From Paraktedonobacter sp034438135 (GTDB lineage Bacteria; Chloroflexota; Ktedonobacteria; Ktedonobacterales; Ktedonobacteraceae), in NCBI GenBank assembly GCA_034438135.1, contig DAOTTL010000489.1:5696-69695 (forward strand): 64,000 bases of DNA, read 5' to 3'. Positions 35,477 through 46,400 of the stretch are shown here, piece after piece (positions within the stretch are counted from its first letter, which is position 1; the number at the start of each line of letters is the position of its first letter). Under the pieces are notes generated by a model, which did no database searches, was not told the origin of the DNA, and saw only the letters and a program-made list of their open reading frames with translations. Position numbers and translations under genes: made by a program.

Positions 35477-37399
35477 TCATGCGCTTCTTACTGCATATGC
35501 TTTTTGCAGTAAGCAAACACCTAAGAGCATAAAGACAATCTGATCAAGAGCAATACGTTGACGATATGGCAAGGTTGGGATCCTGTCGAGTAAGTCCACA
35601 ACGGCTTTTTGATCAAAAAAAGGAAGAGCAGAAAGGATAGTAGTGCTTCTCAATGTATCTTGCACCAGTCCATACATGCTGCTTTTGGGATCAAGTGTTG
35701 TATGGGGAGCCGTAAAGTTATGTTTTGGTCGCCCATAGATCTCCGCAGGCACATAGGGACGAGCAACCTCTCTTAGCATATATTTTTGTTGATTATGTGC
35801 GATCAACAGTTTTACAGGAATTTCGCGCATAACTTCAAAGACATGATGGTCTAAAAATGGCATGCGAACTTCTACAGAATGAGCCATTTCCATTCGATCA
35901 GCAAAGAGTACCTGGTTGGGTAAGAACGAACGCGTCCAGAGGTAGAGTGCCTGAAGAACTGGATCTCTACCTTTAAGTTGCCCAGGAACATCGAACTTGC
36001 TCAAAAAGACGTGATAAGGGTCGCGCCTGGCAAACTCTTGCAAAAAAACGGGCGAAAACAGATCAAGGAAAACACCCCGGCTAATACTCATGGCTCGTAG
36101 CCAGGTTGGAACTGAACCGATGGTACGTTTTACACCTGCCAGTTGTGCTCCATTGAGGTTGAGGCGTAGAACTTCACGAAATGCTGGATTTGTACGCGAA
36201 ATCTCCTCTATGTGCTCGTTTTTCTGTTTTTCGTTTATGCACTCTGGATTGCTTGTGAGGTAATCCAGGTGTGAATAGAGATAGCCAGCAAAGACCTCGT
36301 CCGCACCATCTCCTGACAACACAACTTTATAGCCCGCTTCATGAACTGCTCGACTCTGTAGATATCGTGCGATAGCATGTGCATTGTGGCCGAGCATTTC
36401 TCCATGCCAGACAACATCGGAGATATGCTCGGCAAAGTCGTTCTGATTGATGGAAAGAATATGGTGTGGAACACCGACCGCCTGAGCCATCCGTGCGGCG
36501 ACCGGACTTTCGTCATAGGCTTCGGAATCGAAACCGGTGGTAAAGGCTGCAAGACCTTGCGGTCGTTGCTGAGCTGCCATGCCCAGAATGGTTGAAGAGT
36601 CGATCCCGCCACTCAGGAAGCAGCCAACAGGAACATCCGCTCGTAAACGTAGTCGGACTGACTCTTCAAGCACATAGCGCAGCTTCTCGACATATTCCTC
36701 TTCGCGTAGCTGCTGAATAGGAGCGTGAGGATAGTCGAGGTCCCAATAGCGTATCAATTGCGTATGGTAACGCGATGCTAACAGGTAATGGGCTGGTGGC
36801 ACTTGCAGTACATTGTGGAAGAGCGTTCGATCCTGGTCCATGCAGATAGAGAGATGCTGAAACATCGCTTCTCGATCCCACGCTGCTGGCACACCAGCCG
36901 CAAAGAGCGCCTTTACCTCCGAGGCTAACAACAACTTATCTTGCGACGGCGCATAAAACAGTGGTTTAATGCCGAAGCGATCACGCGCGGCAAAGAGCAA
37001 TTGATTGGTTTCATCCCAGAGCACAAAAGCAAACTCACCGCGCAAATGCTCCAGGCAGTTTACTCCCATCTCTTCATACAGGTGAAGCACAATTTCGCTA
37101 TCTGAGCTGGTGCGAAAATAGTGTCCACGGGCCTCCAGATCCTCGCGGATCTTTTCATAGCCATAGAATTCACCATTGACAACCACGCGCAGACGACCAT
37201 CTTCATTCGCGATTGGTTGGTCTCCTGTGTCAAGATCGATGATACTTAAGCGTGCATGCCCCAGGCCGACGAGACCAGACGGATGCACCCAACATTTTTG
37301 CTGGTCTGGCCCGCGATGATGCAACTGCTGCGTCGCTCTTTCAAGCACGCCTGCATCGATTGGCATCTGGGAAAAGAACAGTGCGACTATACCACACAT
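35477..37399 (-). CDS. asnB: Asparagine synthetase (glutamine-hydrolysing)
   Basis: 640 residues. Cys2 (MCGIVALF) is the glutaminase nucleophile; HRGPDQQ, ARLSIIDL and NGEFYGY line the amidotransferase site. The synthetase domain has the pyrophosphate loop FLSGGIDSSTI and SGDGADEVFAGY. It transfers glutamine-derived ammonia to aspartyl-AMP (Asp to Asn) or a related carboxylate. It lies between two synthetase genes with gaps of 45 and 34 bases, so it belongs to the operon, and the next protein contains an Asn-like adenylation domain. Supply of Asn is the simplest role. Amidation of a carboxylate in the peptide is an alternative known for cluster-borne members of this family. Confidence 0.93.
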   Translation of the reverse strand: MCGIVALFFSQMPIDAGVLERATQQLHHRGPDQQKCWVHPSGLVGLGHARLSIIDLDTGDQPIANEDGRLRVVVNGEFYGYEKIREDLEARGHYFRTSSDSEIVLHLYEEMGVNCLEHLRGEFAFVLWDETNQLLFAARDRFGIKPLFYAPSQDKLLLASEVKALFAAGVPAAWDREAMFQHLSICMDQDRTLFHNVLQVPPAHYLLASRYHTQLIRYWDLDYPHAPIQQLREEEYVEKLRYVLEESVRLRLRADVPVGCFLSGGIDSSTILGMAAQQRPQGLAAFTTGFDSEAYDESPVAARMAQAVGVPHHILSINQNDFAEHISDVVWHGEMLGHNAHAIARYLQSRAVHEAGYKVVLSGDGADEVFAGYLYSHLDYLTSNPECINEKQKNEHIEEISRTNPAFREVLRLNLNGAQLAGVKRTIGSVPTWLRAMSISRGVFLDLFSPVFLQEFARRDPYHVFLSKFDVPGQLKGRDPVLQALYLWTRSFLPNQVLFADRMEMAHSVEVRMPFLDHHVFEVMREIPVKLLIAHNQQKYMLREVARPYVPAEIYGRPKHNFTAPHTTLDPKSSMYGLVQDTLRSTTILSALPFFDQKAVVDLLDRIPTLPYRQRIALDQIVFMLLGVCLLQKAYAVRSA

Positions 37400-37444
37400 A
37401 ATCAGTTTCTACCTTATTCTCTAAGCGATTGCTATGATCTTCTA

Positions 37445-40400
37445 TTAGTTTGCTGCCTGATAGGACTCGGCCATCGCAACCAGGATCTTGCGCGTTCCCT
37501 CAAACGGTGCACGCCCATGAGCGACAAGCATATTATCCACAAGCATCATATCGTTCGCCTGCCAGGGAAAGAAGATGCTATGTTTTTGATAAATGTCGTT
37601 AATAGCATGAATAACATCATCATCTATCCTGGTGCCATCTCCATAGTAGGCCATGCGGGGTAAATCCTCTTCCGCAACGACAGCAAGCAATGCATCTCGC
37701 ACAGAAGAGGCCAGACCTGCAACATGGAACAGGTGAGCCTGGTTGAACCAGACTGGCTCACCTGTACGAGGATGATGAGCCATAGCCTGGCGCAATTGCC
37801 TGGTTCGCAGATGATCCGCACTACACCACTCGAATTCGATCTGATGACTGCGGCAATAGCGCTCTACTTCCGCGCGATCACTGGTCTGAAATCCCTCTTG
37901 CCAGGAGAGATCCAGCGCATTACTGTAGTTGCGTACATACAGGACCTGCTTCGCCAGAAATGGTTTCTTCAGTTCTTCAGGGAGGGCTTTATAGATCAGG
38001 CGACTATCTGTAATGGGCGTTTCGCCTCCGGCGGTTGCGGCCTGTGCACACCAGAAACCTATCTTGAGCGGCCAGGTATGAGCATAAGAGTTCTCGTTAT
38101 GTTGCGGGATCCACTGGTAGGCAGGATATTCGGTTGATGTATAGACATTTCCGTTGACCTGCTTACGTGGCGTCGAGCGCTCTTTATATTCTAATAACTC
38201 CGGCGTAAGAGTCTTCATTAGTTGTTCAAACCTGGTGACATCTCCAATGCGAAAACCACGCAGGAGGAGCGCACCATACTGAAGTAGTTGCGCCTCCACA
38301 AAATCTTTCTCGTGCGCAAGCCAATCAAGCACATTGATGCCATTGTGCGCTGGCTCGATGACGAGCGGCATAGGTTGGGCGGGGGACAGTGAATGTGTCT
38401 TCACCAGTTGCATCTCAGCCAGGTTAACAGCCCTGGGTGTAGCACTCGCGAAGCGTGACTTCTTTGGGGCAGGTTTATTGAGTTCGTTTTGCATAGTTTT
38501 CTCCTTTATATGTGGCTGTTGCGTCAACAATTGGCGTTTGAATGTTTCCAGACGCTCCTCTGGACGTTCACTGAACGCAGTGACCAGAGCGTGAAAACGC
38601 TCGATCATCGTTTCAATAGTTGTTCCTATGAAGAGAGTTGCATTGTATTCGAAGGAGCCGATCAATCCATCGGTTTCGTTCGTCAATTGCAATTCGAGAT
38701 CAAATTTAGACATTGCTCGATAGGTTTCCAAGGGTGTGATCACAATATCTTGCAGGCGGCGTTCGCCTAAAAGCGTATTGTGTAGCCCGAAAGCGACCCG
38801 TGAGAACGGCGCGTAATTCAGGCTGCGTCTGGGTTGCAGATCTTTAACGATATGCTCAAAGGGCAGATCCTGGTACCGATACCCCTCTAGCGTGGTGGCT
38901 CGAACACGCTGAACCAGGTCTTGCAGCGTTGGATTGCCAGAGAGATCGACATTCATAATCAAGGTATTGAGAAACAAGCCAATCATTTCTTCGGTTTCGC
39001 TTCTCTGTCGATTGGCAACGCTTACGTTCACAGGTACATATTTTCCGGTAGTATGGAATGATATTGCGACCTGGTAGGCAGTCAATAGCGCGATAAAGGG
39101 GGTCACACCCGCTCGCTGACAGAACGTGCGCAGTCGATCAAACTGATCTTTTGTCAGAGACACAGGTTTGCGCCCTCCACGCCACGAGCGGGCAAGCTCT
39201 ACAGGTCTATAATCTGTGCGCAGTTCTTGCTGTAACGGCATTAACCCCAATTGGTGCCGCCAATAGTGCATCTGTTCCTGGAACTGTGCGTTTTCTAGCT
39301 GACTCTTTTGCCAGCCGACAAAGTCGATAAATTGGTGCCCGGGTGGGGGCAAGGGCGCTGGCAACTGCGCCCTGAAGGCTTCGTAGAGTGCCATTAGCTC
39401 TCTCACAAACAGCTCCATAGATCGGGCATCAGCGATAATATGATGCATTGTAACCATGAGAATATACACAGTATCATCGGTTCTCAGAAGCCGGATACGC
39501 AACAGCGTATCCTGATGCAAATCAAAGGGCTGATTGGCCTCCTGCTGCAACAGACGCGAAATCTCCTGCTGCTTCTGATCGGATGGGAGGTGGCACAGAT
39601 CGATGGGCGTAAGGGTAAAAATTGCTTCAGGCTGGATGATCAGGTGTGCCTTTCCCCGTCGAGATTGAAAGATCGTACGAAGCGTCTCGTGACGCATGAT
39701 GATCTCTCGAATGCTCCGCTGTAAAGTGTCCAGGTGCAGAGGACCAGTGAGTTTGACAGCCGTAGGAAGATTGTAAAAGGAGCTATCCGGTTCTAGCTGG
39801 CAGAGAAACCATATACGCTCCTGTGTAGATGAAATTGGCAGTTCTTTGCTGCGGTCGATAGAGGGAATAGGTGTACTGCTATCCCCGTTCGATCTCAGTG
39901 TATCAATAAAGCGAGCGAACTCCTGAACTATAGGATGCTCAAAGAGCCCACGCAAGGAAATGTTCACGTTCAGAACATTGCTAAGATATGAGGTCATCTG
40001 GATGGCAGAGAGAGAATCGCCACCCAGTCCAAAGAAGTTCTCGTGGATTCCTGGCGGGGAAGTTTTGAGAATCTTCTGGTATGCAATGAGGACCTGTGCC
40101 TCTGTAAATGTGTGCGGCAACGCCAATGTGGTAGTAGTGTTCTTCTGCACCTGATCTTCTAATGTGAGCAATGCGTTCCGATCAACCTTCCCATTCGCTG
40201 TTAGAGGCAAATCAGTCAGGAAGAGCCAGCTACCGGGAACCATATATTCAGGCAGGTACTGCCGAAGATAATCACTGAGCAACTCTCTGGAAAGAGTTGC
40301 CTGGCCCGCATTCAAAATGAGATAAGCGACAAGGCGTTTGGACCCAAGTCTGGCCCCTTTGATCAACACAATAGCTTGCTTGACGCCTGCATGACGCTCC

Positions 40401-43400
40401 AGCACCGTCTCGATCTCTCCCAGTTCGATGCGATGTCCCTGTACCTTCACCTGTAGATCTTCGCGTCCCAGAAACTCGATCGTGCCATCGGGCATATAGC
40501 GGCCCATATCGCCCGTTCGATATAAGCGTTTGGCCGTTCTCGGATCTTTCACGAAGCTAGCAGTTGTCTTCTGCTCGTCTCGCCAATAACCGAGAGCCAG
40601 CCCCTCATCGCCAATATAAAGCTGACCTGGAACCCAGACCGGGCATGGCTCCATAGCCTCGTGCAATATCTGCCAGCTCTGATTGCGCAAGGGATTGCCA
40701 TATGGAATACTCTTCCAGTGCTCGGCTACCTGCACTACCGGGTAGTAGATTGACCAGATCGCCGCTTCAGTTGCTCCACCCAGACTGATCAGTTGGCTCT
40801 GTGGACACCGATCCCATAGGCGCTGTGGCAGACTCAGTGCGATCCAATCCCCACTGAGCATTACCAGGCGCAGATCTGGGACCAGTTCCTCCGTTACTGT
40901 GTCCATATATTCGAGCCACATCTCTAACAACGCTGGCACCGAATTCCAGATCGTTACTCCCTCCCGACGCACCAGTTGCAGCCAACGCCCGGGGTCGCGC
41001 CGCGCCTGTTCTTCCGGTAATATAAGCGTTGCACCAGCCGCTAACGTTCCGAAGATGTCGTAAACCGAGAGGTCAAAGCTAAGTGACGACAATCCCAACA
41101 CACAATCCTGAGAACTAACGCTAAAGCGTGCGTTGATATCCTCCAGAGTGTTGCATACACTGCGATGGTTCAGCATGACGCCTTTAGGTTCCCCTGTGGA
41201 ACCGGAGGTGTAGATTACATATGCCAAAGCATCGGGCGAGACGACAGGTAGCACCAACGGATGGTCAGACTCACGCGGTTGCAAGGACTGCTCGCTGATG
41301 CTTATAGAACACATTGAGGCAGGCAGTTCCAGCCTCTCAAGCAGGTCGGGTCGCGTGAGCGTAACGCTAATGCGGCCATGCTCTAGTAAAAACTGTCGTC
41401 GGAGCAGAGGAAGGGATGGATCAATCGGCACGTAAGCTGCACCAGCCATGCTGATCGCCAGTGCAGCTAGCACCTGTTGCCACCCTTTCTCCATCATCAC
41501 TGCAACCGTGTCTCCTGGCACCACACCCGCCGCCACCAGATCGACGGCCAATTGACGAGCGGCTAAAGCGAGCTGGCCATAGCAGAGGCGTTGGGCACCA
41601 GCGACGACGGCGAGCGCCTCAGGATGCGCTGCGGCCTGACGCAGAAAACCGCTAAAGAGCAGATCGGAAGAGATGGTGGCCTGAGTAGCATTCACCTGCT
41701 CATAAAGTTCTCGTTGCCAGGTCGGAAGCAGAAAGGCTCGTCCTTGTAGATGCCAGGCAGCATCGGACTGCTCATTAGCCAACGTGTGAAGGAGGTATTG
41801 ATAGGCGGCGAACATATCCTCAATCATATCCAGGGGAAACGCCTCGGCAACATAGTCCCAACGGAAGACCAGCGCTCCATTTTGCTCTGAAACTGCATGG
41901 TCAAGCAGAACCTGGGGGGTCTGAGTGATGCCGTAATGAAAGTTATCATGCCAGGTCGCGAGGGGTTTGTCCACAGAGTGGTTATCATCTATCAATGTGC
42001 TGGTAAGCACAATTGGCATCGCTGCTTGATGAACCCCCTCGCGTAACCTATTGAGTTCACGTAACACCTGGATACCCCCGAAATACTGGTGATCCAGGTC
42101 ATCAAAAAGTTGTTTCTGCACAGCGGCAGCACGCTCTTGAAATGTAGCCTGTAAGCTGTTCACCTCCAACAAAACAAGCGAAGTAAAATCTCCGACAACT
42201 TGATTTATCTGAGCATGAACAGGCAATCGATTGAAAAGCGTCATATTTAGCGTAAAACGACTGCTCTTGCTCCACAAGGCGAGAATGTCAGCATAAGCCG
42301 CACAGATAAAACCGGAAGGCGTCAAGTGTGAGGCGGCGAACCTTTTTTTTAGCCGCTGCCATACATCAGGTTCTAGCAAGCCATTTAACCGGGTAAAGTG
42401 GGGAGTATGCAGCGATCCAATGGCAACGGATTGGGGCAGTTCTGGCGCTGCGGGCAGATCCTTGAGCCGTTCCAACCAGTAGGCTCTTGCGCGTTGATAA
42501 AGAGGAGTAGCACGCAATGCTTGCTCGGTGTGTACATAATCTCTAAAAGAGATTGCAAGGTCAGGCAGCCTGACCTCTGGATTCTCGTAGAGGGCAAGCA
42601 ATTCTTTCCCTAGAATACGGCGGCTCCAGGCATCACAAATGATAGAATCCAGACTGATATGCACGAGAGAAGTAGCATCACTACATTGTGTGACTTGCAG
42701 TTCAAAGAGCGGCCAATGATCGAGGGGATGAATTTGATGCGATAATTGTTGCCTGACTGCCTCCAGGTGGCTACGCATCACTTCAGCGCTGGCATTGCGT
42801 TGATCATGAACACGTATCGTATACGCTGGCGGCTCTTTCAGAATGTATTGACCCTCTACTGTGACTATTGCCCGCAACATGCTATGGCGCTGGATCAACT
42901 TACGGACAGCGGTTTGCAGCATTTCCACATCGAGCAAGGGAAACTGGAACTCAGAATAGTTGTGGGTAGAGACGTTGCCCAATTCAAGAGAGCTATTGCG
43001 CCCAACGACATAGGCTTGTTGCACATCCGTTAACTCAAACGACTGGTAAAGCTGCTCGGGATGGAGTTGCGCTTGCGGGAGAAGATTGTCCTGAGCAGGA
43101 GATACATCCTGCGCCTGTTCGCACACCATAGCCAGGTCCGCGATCGTAGGATGCTCGAATAACATTCGTAAAGGCAGTTCAATGTGGAAGTGGGTACGCA
43201 AACGCGCGATGACTTCCATCGCCAGCAGAGAATGGCCTCCCAGAGTGAAGAAATTTTCTTCGACACTGATAGAATCGCGCTTCAGAATGTCGCACCAACA
43301 AGCCACAATCCAACGCTCACTTGCGGTACGAGGCGCAACTATCGCGGTCGTCACTTGTCGTGACGTCAGATCTGGCCTGGGAAGAGCGCTACGATCTAGC

Positions 43401-46400
43401 TTTCCGTTCGCAGTCAGCGGAAATGCTGGTAGGAAGCGGAAAAACGCAGGAACCATCACGGACGGCAAATGAGTGCTCAAATACTTGCGCAGGACCGTGG
43501 CCAGTGCTTCCTCACTTTCATCAGACGTTGAAACGATGTAGGCCACCAGCGTATAGTCCTGGTCCTCACCCTTAAAAGCCACAACTTCACAGGCACTGAC
43601 CCCCTCATAACGCGCCAGCACCGCCGCAATCTCACCGAGTTCGATACGTACGCCATGAATTTTTACTTGTTGATCAAGACGCCCCAGAATGTCGAGTCCA
43701 CCGTCAAAGCGATAGCGCCCATAATCGCCCGTGTAATAGACAATATCGTGCTCGCTCCGCGTAAAAGGGTTGATACGAAAGCGGCTCTCTGGCTCAGCGC
43801 GTTGATTGATATAGCCAAGCGTGCGGAATGGCGTGCGAATGACAATCTCCCCAATCTCTCCAATGCCACATAATGTATTCTGGGCGGTACAAACAAGCAT
43901 TTGCGTCTCTGGCAAGGGCCGCCCAACTGGTTGAACAGGCAGCAACAACTGCTCTTCGCGCGGCACACAATAATAAGACTTGATGAACGTAGTCTCAGTA
44001 GGGCCATAGAAATTGATAATCTCACCTGCCGCTGGAAATGCTCGTCGCCATTTTTGCACGAGCACATCCGTCATTGGCTCACCAGACCAGAAAAGCAAGC
44101 GCAAATGGGATAAGGTCACCTGTGGCGGCGAGTGCTGTATCCATAATTGCACGATTGAGGGGATCGTGTGCAAAAGTGTGATCCGTTGCTGGTCCAACCA
44201 GGGCAAGATGTATTCAGCGCTTAACTCGTGGGGACGAGCGGGAATACATAACGTCGCTCCACTAACGAGCGGGAGAAACATATCGCGCAGAACTGCATCA
44301 AAGGAGAGACGAATAAGTTGAGCGCAACGATCTTCTGGCTCAATCTGAAATGTCTCACGTTGCCAGGTAAGAAAATGGCTCAACCCCTTATGTGATCCCA
44401 ATATCCCTTTGGGCACACCAGTTGTGCCAGAAGTAAAGAAGATATAGGCGGGGTCGTTGCCTTGCAGTGCTGTCTGATGCTCAACATCTTCAAGTTCCGC
44501 CTCTTGCCGAGCAGGAACGAGGGGTGAAACGGGAAGAGTAGGAGAAGAAGTAAGTTCCTGGAGGTACGCTCTATCAACCTCAGGCGTCTCAATATAGAGT
44601 AAGCATGTAGCACGGGCTTCTTGTAACATTTGTTGCTGGCGGGATCGCACCAGATCGGGGTCCACCAGCAAGAGCACACCGCCAGAGAGCAAAACGGCCA
44701 GGCAGCAGGAGACAAAGGCCGGGCAGGAAGGCCCATAAACGGCTATCACATCTCCTTTGCCTACGCCATGTAACCTCACCATTCTAGTTACACTTGCTGC
44801 ATGCCGCACAACATCCTGGTATGTCCAACTGATTTCGCCCTGGCAGAGAGCAACCTGTGTCGGATACTGCCTGGCTTGAGCAAGAACGAGTTGAGGCAGA
44901 CATGGATACGACGATTCTACGATGGTAGTAGTGGGATCAGGTAGGAGTGCCAGAGCAGAGGACGTAACCAGTGAATATGCCGAAATGGCCTTCTCCGGCT
45001 CTGAGATACACTGCCTCAAAAGATCGACATATTGCTCAAGCAACATAGCCATATGTTCAGAAGTGAAGAGGTCCGCCTGATAAATGTAGCGAATACGAAA
45101 TGTCTGCTCTTGCTCGTTAATAGCGACGCTAAGCGGGAATTTGGCACCAGGCTGAGCCAGATCTACTTTAGAGATACGCATTCCTGGCAATTCCAATGTG
45201 ACATTTGGCGTATTGTTAAAATTGAACAATATACTGAACAATGGGTTGTGCAGGTTATTTCGCTCCACCTGTATTTCCTGAATAATCTTCTCGAAAGGGA
45301 CCTCTTGCGCTTCATATGCATCGACATTCATTTTGTACACACGCTTGAGCAGTTCTTCAAAAGAAGGATCACCGCTGGTATCAATACGCAGTGTGAGCGT
45401 ATTGATAAAACAACCAATGATGTGTTCCGTTTCTACCTGTGTACGTCCAGCAATTGGTGAACCTATTAAAAGATCCTGCTGGTGTGTCAGGCGTGCAATG
45501 AGCGTGCCAAAGGCGGCCAGGAGAACAATAAAGGGCGTTACTTTATAACGCTTGCCCAGATCATAGATTTCGCGTGCCAGGTTCTGAGCGATAGAGACCT
45601 CCTGACATTCTCCCCGTATACTCCCAGAAGAGGCCACAGGATAATCGGCAGGCAACGCGGTAATGGGAAGTGGCTTATGTAACTGGTCTTTCCAGTAGGC
45701 TACTTGTTGATCAAAAATGCCCGCTGAGAAAGATGTGCGTTGCCAGTGAGCAAAATCCTTGTACTGGATAGGTAATTGCGGTAGCGCATATTCATGCATA
45801 TCCGGAATATGTGTGTACAGATCCACGAGTTCTTGCGTCAGGATGTTCACAGACCAGCCATCCGAGATGATATGATGCATTGTAATAAGCAGGATATATT
45901 CCTCGCTGGCCATCTGGAGCAGATGAATACGCAAATGAGGTCCTTGTTCCACCTCAAATGGTCGCCACGCCTCTGCTGTCGCCAGTTTCTGCACTTCTAG
46001 CGTACGCCTCTCCGGCGACAAAGCCTGTAAATCGATCACGGGCAATGCTATAGATGATGGTGCAACGATCTTTTGCCTGATCTGGCCCGCAACAAACTCA
46101 AACGTCGTCCTCAGGCTTTCATGCCGCGCAATAAGCACGTTACAACAAGTTCTCAAGCATGTCCGATCCAGTTTTCCTTGCAGGAGGAGCACGCCTGCTT
46201 CATTGTAGGCTGCACTGTCCGGTTCCAGATGAGCAAGAAACCAGAGGCGCTCTTGTGAAAATGAAAGTGGAAAGGTCTCCTGCGTCTCCAGGCGAGGAAT
46301 TACAGATTTTTTTGTGGCGTTGCTCCGTTTCTCTGACAACATACGTTGAAGAAGTACACGCCTCTCCGGTGAAAGGCTATCCATCGGTGGCAGCATATCT

